A stretch of DNA of 64,000 nucleotides from positions 62,001 to 126,000 of the forward strand of contig NHNY01000009.1 in assembly GCA_002786065.1 (NCBI GenBank), given 5' to 3'. The DNA comes from Microcyclospora pomicola. Its lineage: Eukaryota; Ascomycota; Dothideomycetes; Capnodiales. The notes below the pieces were generated by a model, which was given only the letters and a program-made list of their open reading frames with translations, was not told the origin of the DNA and made no database searches. Position 1 is the stretch's first letter. Every line of letters starts with the position of its first letter. Positions 44,186 to 55,855 of this stretch are shown piece by piece. The position numbers were made by a program, and so were the translations under genes.

Positions 44186-44375
44186 TTGCTGATCCAAGCG
44201 CTTTTCACTTTCGTGGAGGAGATGGAGGAGCGCACTCGGCACATCATCGTGATCGGAAGCATCGCATTAGCATGGCAGGATCGAACGTATCCCGAGTCCC
44301 GCTAGTCCTGTTGAACTCTGCCGATTGCTCACATGTGAAAGATGTGGCTGCGATGTACCCGCCGCAGTGTCATGG

Positions 44376-44390
44376 CATGTCATGTCATGT
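44376..44390. repeat. (CATGT)3 short tandem repeat
   Basis: Three tandem CATGT units, preceded by an imperfect copy (CATGG). Probably a neutral microsatellite. Confidence 0.7.
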
Positions 44391-45951
44391 CGATCTGCTG
44401 CGGTACGAGAAGACGGCAGTGGTCGATTTGGTTTTGGGTGTTGCACGACCGATCAGTCGGCACATTATCACGATCGTGACAACGACCAGCACCATCACCA
44501 ACATCATGATACAGTACCCCGTCGATCATGGGAGCTCGGGGAGTCGTTGGCGGGGAGCTCGCAGGAGATTGCGTATGCGGGAGCTGGATGAGCACCCGCG
44601 GACCCTTGCAAAGGTGGTTCGCAACTCGAGCAAACGACGAGTAGGCAAGGGATGCCGCAGTCTCCACTCGTGTTGGTGATTGACGGCATCGCGCGCGACG
44701 ATTCGTCTGAACCGTGGGCCACGGTCTTGCTAGCCAGCCGCGCAAACCCTCCGGCCGAGGCTGCCCAACGCCTCTACCGCACGATATCGGCGGGTCCGTC
44801 ATCGGATGATCGAGCGCGGCAGGTTGGAGACGAGCGCAAGCCTACGAAGCAGCGTTGTGGACAGACTTCGCCTCTGCACAGCCGCACTGTGATGGGTAAG
44901 GTATGCAGCGCAGCTCTCGTAGGTGTGGAATCGGGGCACACGGGGAGATCTGGGTGGGGGCAGAGAAGAGTCGAGAGGAAGGATGCGGAAGCAGCGCAAC
45001 CTGCTGCCCCGCTCCCATGCAGCGACCGTTGAAGCTAAAGAGCTATTAAGCTTCAAACAAGCCTGCATAACCGCGAGCGCTGGCCAATCACTCGTCGACA
45101 CTATGAGGGCCACGTCCGGCGCTTAGAAGAAGGATGCAACAGATGTGCATATGCATGCGTGCGAAGCTGTCACGGCCAACCACGAGGCGAGCACGCTGTC
45201 TCAGAGATGACCACATCGCAAAGGCTAAGTGCAGTACATGCACGGCGACTGCAGCTTCTGCGGCCTCACGGGAACTGCGCCAGGTACTGCGGTCAGCTTC
45301 CAGCGAGGTCTGGGCCATAGCACGATCCCGACACAGAGGAGAGGGAATACGAGTGTACTGTGTACACGATAGACAAATTCCCCTTCTACAAGCAGCTACC
45401 AGATCGTATCCCGGACATAAGCGGCGGGCAGCGTGATCACTCATCGTCGACGCATCCTGCTCCATCTGTCTGTCCCCTGCTTGCTTGCGTTCAGCTTTCC
45501 CGACGCAGTGGTAACAAGTGTCCGTTCAACAAATTGCACCTGCTCAACAGCCCACCGCCACTCGCCCCTCTTCCACCCAGTCCGGAACAGGGCTTTCTCG
45601 TGTGTCTCGGATCGACATCGTCAGCCCCGAGAACCCAACGACTGCTCGATCCATTAATCTCTTGTGTCATGCTGCTGCACCATTCCGCCGAACTCGAACC
45701 CGTGGCCCATGTGTCGTGCGAAAGTGTAGAAGAAAAGGAAATGTTCGGGCCCAGCATGAAAGCGGCTGGGCATACGCAAGTAGAGCAATGTTGCCGACAA
45801 CGCCAGTGCTGTGTGGAGCCGATCCTTCGAAAGACAAGATGATCCGCCCAAAACTCTCCAGCCCCAGAAAACGCCCGCCGACCCTTGACCCGCCGCCCGT
45901 TTGTGCAAAAGTCGCGCCAGCCGCCGAAAGTATCATCGCTCGGCTCTGATG

Positions 45952-47287
45952 TCAAAGTTTCGTCGTTCGATACGTTCGAGTCGCCGGACCTCGTCGCTGG
46001 CTGACCGGTTGGCGTGGCTTCTCGATGCGCTTTCGGATGTCGGAGCGCTTTGGACAGCCGTCATCGAAGTGTCTGAGTTGTGATGTTAGTATCGTGTGAT
46101 CGAGATGATGCTGAGAGGTGAAACGTACCTCCGCAGAGTATCTTTGCGCGAAAATGCATGTCCACATCGGTTGCACGCAAAACTGCGCGTCTTCAGATGT
46201 ACCTAGTCATTGTCAGCGTCTCGAACGCGTGAGCTCTCGAATTGTGTAGACTTACGCATTTCTCATGTCGAACAAGGTCAGTCCTCCGAGAGAATCGGTT
46301 CAGGCAGTCCACATACGGACAACTGTACGGCTTGGGTCGATCGGTGTTGTGCACCTCCATGTGCGCTTTCATGTTGTATCGTCGCTGAAAGGGCTTACCG
46401 CATTCGTGACAATGACACACTGCGTTCTCCGATTTGGTGAACTGTCGCTTTGGGCGCGTTCCGAGACCTGTGATCTTCGCGTCTTCTTTGCTGTGCTGTT
46501 CCGCTGACCCACATTGGGAGCGCAAGATCGATCTGTAGTTGCCATGGAGCGCGTCAAGTGCTTGCGGGGGGCGAGCAGACCAATTTGCTTGAGGATAGAG
46601 GTGTGTTTGCTCGCTCTTCACTTGTGTGAGGGCGCCTGAAAGGCCGACCAGGAAAGATTGATCCTCTGTCAAACCCTGACGCGAACAGTCCTCGTATGCC
46701 GCGGGATGTGGTGACGGAGCCTCCACTTTGATGGCGGGTGACTCAGCTCCGTCCTCAGGGTAGGCGCATGGAGAGGATGCTGGAGATGTGTGCGGACTCG
46801 CACTGCATGATGACAAGCCAGGGAATCCATCAGGATCCAAGGGTGCCGAGAAGTGGTTGAAAGGCTGCCAAACAGGAGGCTGTAGCGTCGAGATGGTCTC
46901 GCAGGCAGTATCCCAGGAATCTTTCCTAACAGGTAGGAGATGACTGGTAGGAGGCTGTGTGTTGGGCCAGTCTACCGGCCAGGACGGGACCAGATTCGAC
47001 CGACTCATCTGTACATCGCTGTCGTATGCATGCGCATCGCTGACGTGGGGAAGCATGAGTCCCAGGCCTTGTGGGCCTGCAACACGTCGCCAGATGGGTG
47101 CATTCACTGGGGCCATGGGGGCAATGAAGTCTCCGTGGTAAGGACTAATCACGTTCGTCCAGTCGTGCTCGATCTTGCCTGGGGTATCGCTGCGGGTTGG
47201 CATGTCGTCATGTAAAGCAGGATCTAGTTGCATGGTCGGGGTGCCATGCTGCGAGACAGAACAGAGGTTGTAATCAAGATACGCCAT
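45952..47287 (-). CDS. C2H2 zinc-finger transcription factor
   Basis: Three exons: 46256-47287, 46129-46202 and 45952-46072, introns 53 and 56 nt, product 408 residues. The N-terminal 270 residues are Pro/Ser-rich and disordered, like an activation region. Fingers: CHECGKPFQRRYNMKAHMEV-H (finger 1), CPYVDCLNRFSRRTDLVRHE-KC-VH (finger 2, spanning the first intron) and CNRCGHAFSRKDTLRRHFDD-GC (finger 3, spanning the second intron). Cys and His ligands are all present; finger 3 ends in Cys, as common in fungal factors. A basic tail follows (CPKRSDIRKRIEKPR). It should bind DNA in the nucleus; target unknown. A second open frame with Ser/Asp/Glu-rich sequence overlaps the 3' end and may hide a longer tail. 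Confidence 0.88.
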
Positions 47288-48127
47288 GGGTCTCTTTCTG
47301 AGGAAGGATTTGGAGATGGTCTCGAAGGAATGTGTTGTGTGACCGCGGAAGAGGATCCAAGATATACACCCACAGATGCGAGAACGCCGTGCGGCACAGA
47401 ACTGAAGGCACGCTGAAACCGAAAGTAATGCAGGACGAATGTTTTACAAGTAGGTAGCTTGCATACGAAACGAATGCGCAGGGAGAAAGCGAAACAAATG
47501 TCCTGCGTGGTGAGAGGATGAAGTCTGCAGGAGGGGTCTGCAAGCAAAACAACGGGCGCTGCGGGACGATGCAATGATAATCAAGTGACAAAGGATGAAG
47601 GAAGAGTCGCGGGCCCTGCAGGGTGATATATGGGCGGCAGGATCACTGAATGATGATCCCGGCCATGTCCCAGACGCATCGGTGCAGCACAGCGTCTGGA
47701 CGAGCCGACCAGACGAGTCGTGGAAGCCGAATCGAACCAGGCGGCGGCGGCTGCAGCATGACTGGACCGAGCGGAAGAGGGCTATGCAGGCTGCACAGTG
47801 ATGCGATCGCTGACGAGACGAAAGCGGAATGCCTGTTACGAGCATCAGACCCGGTGAAGTGGTCGCGGTCAGGTAGCTTTCGATTGATAAGTTTGTGAGG
47901 CCGAATCACACGCCTGCGCCCCGGGTGATGTGGCCGAGAGTTTGATGCGGGACCTGGCGTGCAGTAGCGTTGCTGTAAATGAAACGGCGCGCTTACTAGC
48001 GCAAATCTTCCCCAATCCTTCCCTCCCTCGCCTTTTCTCGAGTTTCTCCGTCTTATGATTCTAATGCCGCAGCACCCTGTTGTGCATGCATCCCCGGTGA
48101 TCTCGACAATGCAGGCTGTGAACCTTA
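47288..48127. other. Intergenic, promoter of the C2H2 gene
   Basis: 840 bp between the Yvc1-like stop and the C2H2 start, both on the minus strand. Pyrimidine/purine-rich near 48000-48050. No gene supported. Confidence 0.5.
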
Positions 48128-51100
48128 TCATGCATCACCGCCGTCTGCCGCCACAGGCATGCGCAAGCGAATTTCCGTCATGGCTGTCGTCAAGGTTTCA
48201 AGCTGTGCTTTCATGCTTGCCATCGAGGCCACGAGTTCGTTGATATTCTCCGACAGTACAGTCACGTCGTCTGCTGCCGGCAGACCAGCGGATGGCGATC
48301 GATCGGGCCGTGCCAACCCTTCCAACACTGGAGAAGCACCGGTCTCTGCTGGGGACGAGCCGTCGTGCGTTGGCCTGCCGAGAGGTGGCGGTCGCGGCAA
48401 TGATAACACATTTAGTCCTCGCACAGATGCGAGTGTCGAGGGTCTGGCTCGACGCTGATCGTACCAATATAAGCGCCCACTTTCAAATGCAAGGATCATC
48501 CCCACATGTGGCAGGTGAACCGCCTTGAGCAGCAGGATGCGCGTGTATCGGAGCAGCTCAGCAGATACAACTAGACGAAGTGGACGCAAGAGTAAGGAGA
48601 GCAAGTTCTGTGAGAACCAATCAGCTGATGCCCCGTCATGGTGAATGCAGTTGGACATGAAAGATCTCCATCACCAGCTTCGCAATGAATGCTGGCTTTG
48701 ATGAAGGGAGGGACCACCAACATCACAACGGCAGCTTTGCTTCCTGATTCGTCGCACTCCGTGGCCATCTCTACGACCGTGCTGCCGACTCACAGGTTGC
48801 AGCAAGTCTTGTCGTGTGGGATCCGCATTTAGACCCGGAGATCTACACGGGCAGCCATGGCGACATGGCGACTCCAGTAACGTGCGAACCGCACGTCGGC
48901 AATGCGAATAACATGATTGTAGACAGCAGTATATGTTAGACTTACCAATGGTGGTACGAAATACGTTAATCGTTTGGACGCGCTTGCTTCCAGAACGTAC
49001 ACGCCAAATCTGTAAGGCGCAGCAAGTTAGCCATGCACTAATGCATGCGATGTACGACACAGCCTAGTCAGATGATAGGAGTACGCTTACACAAAATCGC
49101 GTTCTTGTTTGGCCGAGGATTGAACCTTTCACGAAAGCATGTCAGCCAATCGATTTTTCGAGTCGGCGCTTAGTAAAACGCAAAAATTACCACTACCGCA
49201 GCACAACAACAACACAGCCGGGTGCACATACCTGTGTGAGTCGATTCGACAGTAGTGACAGCAGCACGGTCAGAAGAAGCAAGTTTGTCAGAATGACGAA
49301 ACAGAACATCAAGGGTGGTCCGAGAAGCGGTGAGATCTGCGTTTGTCAGGCTCGCACTGCGACGACGACGATCGAGCTCTGTGGGTGCTAAATACCTTGT
49401 CTGCGACATCCTACATCAGGTTAGTATGTGTTGGTGATAGCTGTGTGGTGGCTTGGTTGTAGCTTGACTTACGAAGCCCAGGTAGCTCGAGCCGAAGAAG
49501 ACCTATCAGCAGCCCCATCAGTACAGCATGATCTACAACCCGCTGACGCGAGTCGGACGAAAGGAATGCCGAACCTTGATCAGAATCCAGTTCATCCCAC
49601 CAGCACTGTACTGCCCACGAGCAAGAAAAACAAAGGTGGTGTCGAAGCCTGCAAGGGTCAGCACTTTCTAACACCAACATCGCGGCAGGGGGTCCAACCG
49701 AGATAAAGGATCGCCACCAAACCTAGAAACTTGATGAAGTCCTTTGTCTGTGGTTTCATCAGCTCATGCTCCACTCTCCCGATGACACTAGACATCTTGG
49801 ATTGGTCGGCAGACTCACCATCTCCTTCAGACACGGGATCAGGGTACCGAAGTACGGGTGGAGACTCAGAAGAGAGCAGAGTCTGCCAAGGAGAATCAGC
49901 TTCAGCGACGATTGTTCTCTGATTGGTGGCTGGTACGAAAAGGCGGGTGGGTGGCGTACCGTGGGACAAGAAAGAGTGCCTCGACACTTAGCACGTCGAA
50001 AGCCACGTCAGTAGTCTTGTGGTCTCCCTTGGCCAGCCCAATCATGCGTAGGCAGAAAAAAGCTGTCCCTGTCGCAATGATGCCGATGTCCCACAGTGCC
50101 CAGAAGTCTTTCGCGTATAAGGTGGAGCCTGCGTCGAAGAACTCTCCGATCTCTGCGAGCGGTCAGTGGTCACGATTGAATGAACATCACGGTCATAACG
50201 AGTGATGACCCACCGTTGTAAGCAAACGAAGCTATCCACACGTATAAGAGGACTTCGCTGGTGTACACGTTCGCGAATGGCTTCTGGACCAGCACCGTGT
50301 AGTAGAACGCCAAGAACGCTAGAAAGAAGAGTGCCTCGAAGATCTTGAGGTAGACCGGGACGCGAAGGCGACAGAACGGATCCGATCTCGATTCGTTGTA
50401 TATCCTGGCCTTCTTGATGTTCGTCGAATGCGTGCTCAAGGTCTCCCAGAAGACGATGTCGCCCCAAAATATACCAGAGATGATCCGCTGGATGGCCTTT
50501 TGGCTCATGAACTCCTTCGCGTCGCATATGACGGCGATCTCCAAGGCAGAGAGCCCGTTGTAGATGTTCGCCAAAGAATTGCTGTCACTCTCGTCAGGAC
50601 TGCCGAGGAGAAGCGGCGATCGTTCGTCAGCTGCGCCCTGTGCATGGCCATCAACTTGCGTCGGGCCGTTTTCACAAAGCAAGGGCGTTGGTAGTGCGCT
50701 GCAGAGCTGATCAATAGCTTCGCGCTGTGTGAGACAGGTCACAAATCGCCACGCGACCAGTTCGCACGCCAGACCGCGAGTCTCGTTCACACCTCTGTCG
50801 TCCTCATCTTCTACGGCGACAAAGTGAGATTTCAGCGCGCTGTTCGTGGTCAGTATTCCAACATGGGGCATGACCTCTCATACAGACACACTCACATCAG
50901 TGCACTGACAATGGCCGGATGATGACAATTCGTGACCAGCGCTGTCACCATGGAGCTCAGTCCAAGCATGTGGAGCTCCTTCTCCATCTCTGCAAAAGTA
51001 TGCGGACCATCGATCTTTTCAGTCAGGTACCTGCAATCATCAGTGGAGATCACAGCGTTGCTGGGCGACTGTCGGCTTTCACTGTGGGGCATCACACCAG

Positions 51101-51189
51101 CCTACTCACAAGTACAACTTCCGGACCAGATCATCAAAAGAGTCATCTTCACGTATCTTGAGCATCGTCTCGGTATGTTTGACGGCCAT
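48128..51189 (-). CDS. Yvc1-like TRP-type cation channel
   Basis: Thirteen exons by splice motifs and family match: 51110-51189, 50896-51030, 50214-50839, 49960-50152, 49819-49882, 49699-49747, 49575-49648, 49473-49502, 49396-49410, 49232-49336, 49091-49125, 48946-49009 and 48128-48607; product 649 residues. The N-terminal linker has VTNCHHPAIVSAL and DEDDRGVNETRGLACELVAW. Membrane helices begin at VPVYLKIFEALFFLAFLAFY; others include WALWDIGIIATGTAFFCLRM and TLIPCLKEM. The pore region reads GQYSAGGMNWILIKVFFGSS, then YLGF, DVADK and ISPLLGPPLMFCFVILTNLL. After it come VYVLEASASKRLTYFVPPLN and a C-terminal heptad-like segment ENINELVASMASMKAQLETL. Yeast Yvc1 releases vacuolar calcium on osmotic and oxidative stress; this fungal branch is annotated as Yvc1-like, but its membrane is unproven. 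The start at 51189 is the only ATG before an upstream in-frame stop. Confidence 0.85.
48608..48945 (-). other. Unusually long (338-nt) intron of the channel gene
   Basis: The twelfth intron runs from GTAAGT to TCTCACAG, joining YFVPPL to NLLSLLLRPLRL exactly as in the family. It is about three to six times longer than the other eleven introns of the gene (50-106 nt). Confidence 0.75.
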
Positions 51190-51851
51190 TTTGATGTGGG
51201 AAAATGCGAGATGTACGCTGCGCACGATGCAGAAAAGTCCCTCTCAGCAACTGGGCGGCAAGTCGGCAAGAGTCGTCGTGCGGTTCATATAGAGTAAGCG
51301 CCCGCGCGTTTTACGGCAGCCGCGACCGCGAGCCGTGCTGTAGGCGCGAAGCGCTTGATGGGGCTGTCAGCATTGCCCATGCAGTAGTGGTATCCGAGCA
51401 GGACATGCTCATCTATAGCTGTACTGCATGCATACGACTTACTCTCATGCATTACAACATGGATGTTATGCAACACATCATTCTAGGTTCGGGTACGGCA
51501 GGGGCTTAGGCCGGTACCGTGGACGTTCGCTGCCCGAGCCGATTTGCAAACTCTCGCAACGGCAGCTTTGCAGCACGTGTTGTCATCTCTCCACGCGATG
51601 CACAATTGTTCAGTTATCCCGCATCGAATTCATCCAATATCGACGTACTCTGCATTTGCGATAATCGTCTCTGGTATATTGGTGGAGTGTATAGTAAGGT
51701 ATCGCGATTACATTGTGTTTGTGAGGCTGCTCTTTCGGGCTGTGGCATCCATTGTCCGCAATAGAGCTATCAAAGCCAGCGTCTCGGCAGGGTGTAAGGT
51801 CTCGATGAATATCTACCTAGGTTCCAACGACATGATGCAATTCCTACAGCG
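51190..51851. other. Intergenic, promoter of the channel gene
   Basis: 662 bp between the molybdopterin gene stop and the channel start, both on the minus strand. No gene supported. Confidence 0.5.
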
Positions 51852-54125
51852 CTAGATCTCACTCGAGAGCTTACCCATAAGCAATGCATCAGCCTGATCA
51901 CCCTTCTTCAGGGATCCCTCCTGCGTCGGCAGACACAACAACGCATTTGCACCTTTGAAGCTCCCAATCCTCGAACTCCGCTGGAAACCTGTGCTGAGAG
52001 CATGCAACCTACCATCCCTGCCCACAGTGACTACGACCCGATGGTATTCCGCTCGTTTCGCATCACATCGAAAGTCCTGCTCCAGAACCACTTTCACCTT
52101 GGGCAGACCAGCGGGCGAAATGCCTGCCATCTTGTGCAGCGCAGGCAACACGAAGAGATGAAAGGTCACTACTGCCGAAGCTGGGTTCCCGGGCAGTGAG
52201 AAGATGAGCCGGTCTTTCCGATCACCGCCATCGGTAGGCTTGTAAGGAATGCTGGCGAAAGTCGTAGGTTTCCCAGGCTTCATAGACACACGACCGAAGT
52301 GGATCGTGCCGCCAAGGGAGCGCTCGATGGTGGGTTTGAGAAGATCAAGCTCGCCCATGCTTACGCCTCCACTCGTCACAATCACATCCACAACGCGAAG
52401 AGCATCTCGGAGAGTCTGCTCAAGTGCGCCAGGTCTGTATGCGTTCGTCAGCTTGACACGATGCACATCTTGTGAAGGGACACTTACTTGTCCGATACGA
52501 TGCCAAGATCGACTGCCTTGAAGCCTGAGCCTTGAATCGCCGTCAAGAGTGTTGGTCGGTTCGTATCTCTCACCTCACCCAGACGTAGATCCTCCGGCCT
52601 GTCATGTGGCACAATCTCATCTCCAGTGCTCAAGACTCCCACGATCGGCTTTTGGAAGATTGGTACCTCTCTCGCCCCGACCGATGCAAGCAAGCCGAGC
52701 TCGCCGCCTATCGAGGTGATGCCTTCACCCTTTCTCATTACTACATCGCCGGCCTTGACGTCGCTCCCGACCTCGCGCACGTTCTCCCCAGGTTTGATAT
52801 CTGCTGTAAGAATCTCAACATCTTTTTCTTCTTTACCATCCTCGGTCATCGATCTAAGTACGGTGTCCTCGACCATGACCACTGCCGTCGCTCCTGGTGG
52901 AAGTGGCGCTCCTGTGGTAATGCGTGCAATCTCTCCTGACTGTAGTTCCGGTACAGACCCAGCCTGTGCATGTGAGACGCTTGCGACGGGAAAGATGCCC
53001 TTGGTGGATGGGACCAGAACATGGTTGGATGCAACGACAGCATAACCATCCACAATGCTGGCCCGAAACGCCGGTACAGCCTCTTGCGCCGTCACGTCGT
53101 GAGCTAGAACTGAGCCCACGAGGCTTCCGTTCACTGGCGTCCTGATGACCACGGGGTCAGGAGTGTTTTGCTCAATGACCCGCAGTGCTTCGTCCACTGG
53201 TAGCATAGGAAATGGCGACTCTCTATATCGCCGTGTGGGACCAGCGCTAGGGTCATTCGAAATAGGTGGACGGTCTTCTGGCTTTGTGTGGACTTTAGGC
53301 CCAGTGTGATGACCGTGGCCATGGTGGTGGTGGTGATGGTGCCCAGCATCGGGCAGAGGCGAAGAGTTTGCGCCAAGACCAGCAGCACTCTCGAGCTGTT
53401 TCACCCCGCCGGCGTGAAGAGTTCGAGAGTCAGCTCCAGCGGCTTGTTGACAAGCATGCGGAAGCTGCTTGATCACCGCTTCCAGGTTCTCTTTTGCTCC
53501 CTTGGGAGATCCGGGTAACGTGATGATTAAGGTCCTGTTACGAACTCCAGCAACCGGTCGAGCCATGACAGCGACTATACTTGGTAAATACTTCATCAAC
53601 TCGTGTGACAAGGCTGGACGTACATGGAGTTACCGCGAGTGATGCGGTAAGCATGCCATGCCTATCGTCTTCAGTAAGACATCGAACTACCGATCATGAG
53701 AAGAACACTCACACCAGACCCGAGGCATGCTTATGGATGAGTGGTGTCACTGCCTACGCCTTCATTACTATGTATGTCCACTCAACGAGCAAAACAGGGG
53801 CGGCGACAGATGTGATAGACATCATCAAACGCCGTAACCATCTGGAATACATGCATACCTCCGGTGTGATGTCTTTTTGAGTGAAGCCAGTGCCTCCACT
53901 GGTCACAATCAGATTCACATATTGGTCGCCATCAGTCCATCCCAAAATAGTCCTTTGGATGTCGAGCACACTATCAGGCACAATTGCCGTCTTGTCGACT
54001 GTCCACTGGCCAATCTCTGCGAAGACGGTCTGCAGTGCCGGGATACCCTTGTCCGTGGACGCATCTTTGGCAGCAGTCTCCGAGATGATCAGTATCGCCG
54101 CTCGTAACAGCGGCGCATCTCCCAT
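51852..54125 (-). CDS. cnxE: Fused molybdopterin adenylyltransferase/molybdenum insertase (CnxE, gephyrin type)
   Basis: Five exons: 53859-54125, 53713-53753, 53624-53661, 52488-53574 and 51852-52434, introns 49-105 nt, product 671 residues. The first ~165 residues are the MogA-like G domain (RAAILIISETAAKDASTDKG; NLIVTSGGTGFTQKDITPE; TLIITLPGSPKGAKENLEAV). A linker with seven consecutive His follows (GHHHHHHHGHGHHTGP). The MoeA-like E domain begins near residue 255 with PFPMLPVDEALRVIEQNTPD and includes RASIVDGYAVVAS, GVLSTGDEIVPHD, VIVTSGGVSMGELDLLKPT and FSLPGNPASAVVTFHLF. The G domain adenylates molybdopterin and the E domain inserts molybdate, finishing the molybdenum cofactor used by nitrate reductase. 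The domain order is that of Aspergillus CnxE and gephyrin, opposite to plant Cnx1. It shares a 620-bp divergent promoter with the MDR reductase. Confidence 0.96.
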
Positions 54126-54745
54126 GACGAAGAGTGGTGCAGAAAGTAGCTTTTGGAGCTTCGGCTAAGTGACAGATGATGGCCCACGTGTGCGAGCACA
54201 ATTGAAGGTGTTGCACTCGTGCTACATCATGAGCGAGTCCTGGATTTGGCATAGCGGGGCCAGCACTTCCGCCCTGTTAACTCCGCGACGACTACAACTA
54301 CGTGTATTTGTTCTCCAACGCTGGGCGTTGGTCATCAACGCCCATGGGTAACTGCAGAGATGCGCATATTGTGATCTACTCGCGAAGCCTGTTCGCTCCG
54401 CAAGCCATATCAAAGGGTAAGATTGAAGGATCCTATGCGTGTTGTAGCTACAGTAATGACATGAAATCATCTCGGCCGAGGCTTTTGAAACTAATCGCCA
54501 TCATATCTCCGGATGATGATATATAAGGTATTGCTATGCGTCGTCGGTCTCAGCAACTTCTTCTCATTGCGAACTATATTTCCACGTATTTCTGATTTCT
54601 CATCAAGCTCGAACGAACCTCGCACACAGGGGAAGTCTGCGCTGCCAGCATTGGTCTACATATCAGTATATGAGAAATCGTTTTCATCGAACAGGTGAGG
54701 GTCGAGAGTTAGCAAATCATCGCCAATACTAGCTCGACCGCAGGT
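54126..54745. promoter_or_regulatory. Divergent promoter, cnxE / MDR reductase
   Basis: 620 bp between opposed start codons. No clear nitrate or GATA-type array was picked out. Confidence 0.5.
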
Positions 54746-55855
54746 ATGAGCGCGAACACAGCTGCCTGGATAATGGGCCCTAAAGCCAACCCGCTCGAGG
54801 TCAAAGAAGCACCCTACCCAAAGGTGGGCCCAAAGGACCTCTTGATCCAGGCTGCTGCGGTTGCTATAAACCCAATGGAGTTCAAGGTACAAGACTATGA
54901 TCCTGCACTGGGTGGCAGGAAGACCAAATACCCCATGGTGCTTGGTAGCGATTTGGCTGGTACGATTGTATCGATTGGCGCGGAAGTCAGCAACCGCAAG
55001 GTCGGCCAACGCGTGATGGCCCACACCACGGGACTACATACTGGCCAGCCTGCCATGGGAGCCTTTCAAAATTTCGTCCTCGTGCCAGAGAAGTTCTCGA
55101 CACCCGTTCCGGATAACATCTCCTTCGAAAAAGCAGTGGTTTTGCCGCTTGCAATGGACACCGCAATGGCTGGACTATTTGTTTCAGACCAACTCGGCCT
55201 CTCGACTGCCAAGCTGCAGGATGCGACTTCCGCCCTCCCTGGACAAGAATCAACGTTACTGATCTGGGGAGGCAGCTCCAGCGTAGGCTGCTGCGCTATC
55301 CAGTTGGCCAAAGCTGCTGGATATGAGGTCTATGCCACAGCGAGTAAGCGAAACCACGCGCTCTGCGAGAGCATTGGCGCGGCCAGAGTATTTGACTATT
55401 CCGACCCGGAAATCGAAGCGCACTTGGTCGAAGCATTGAAGGGTAGACATATAGTCGGAGCTCTCGACTGTATAGCCGACAACGAGAAAACGACTGCACC
55501 TATCGCCCGTGTTCTGTCTCGTATCAATGGTCGGAAAAGGTTGCTTTCGGTGCTATCTCCACCTGACCAAGGTCTGGCCGAGGGTGTTGAGGCTCTACGA
55601 GGTAAGTCATTGGCGATGGGCATTCTATTGAGCGTCCAAGAGCACTAACAAGATGTAATAGTTATGATCCCTTCGCTGCTCGCATCACCAGTCTATGATA
55701 TTGTTCATGAATGGATGTCACGGGCTCTGCAGGATGGTTCGCTTCTTCCGAAGCCAGATGCCATTATCGCAGGTACCGGACTTGACTATGTGCAGACAGG
55801 ACTGGATATGTGTAGGGAAGGGGTCAGTGCTGGGAAGATTGTGGTGAAGCTCTAG
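54746..55855 (+). CDS. Medium-chain dehydrogenase/reductase, enoyl-reductase or quinone-oxidoreductase type
   Basis: Two exons, 54746-55601 and 55662-55855, intron 60 nt, product 349 residues. The GroES-like N domain has AAVAINPMEFKVQDYDPALG and MVLGSDLAGTIVSIGAEV. The Rossmann part contains LLIWGGSSSVGCCAIQLAKA and GYEVYATASKRNH, the NADPH-binding loop. Structural-zinc cysteines are not visible, so it belongs to the zinc-independent branch that includes fungal trans-acting enoyl reductases (LovC type) and quinone reductases. The C-terminal end VSAGKIVVKL is typical of that branch. No polyketide synthase lies nearby, so a role in secondary metabolism is not supported; detoxification or general reduction is as likely. 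Confidence 0.88.

Larger units (their letters stand above)
41319..45951. other. Long gene-poor region (4.6 kb)
   Basis: Between the PI31 start and the C2H2 factor stop I could not support any gene. The longest open frames (44146-44679 plus, 45518-45949 plus, 45491-45955 minus) have no domain character, and no splice chain gave one. Local oddities: a (CG)7 run at 44172-44185, (CATGT)3 at 44376-44390, and a GTTTCC/GGAAAC hairpin near 43462-43479. Base composition does not look AT-rich or repeat-eroded. It could hold noncoding RNA or a weakly conserved gene. Confidence 0.45.

Noticed and set aside
43928-44242. Minus-strand frame with an internal GTAAGT and a downstream CTGCAG acceptor
   Set aside because: A spliced version can be written but neither part resembles a protein family, and no start with upstream support is seen.
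44146-44679. 177-residue plus-strand frame in the gene-poor block
   Set aside because: Composition is erratic (Arg, His and Ser runs from CG repeats) with no motif and no neighbouring exons.
45518-45949. 143-residue plus-strand frame opposite the C2H2 3' end
   Set aside because: No domain, no splice partner, and it lies antisense to a better supported gene; likely chance in GC-rich DNA.
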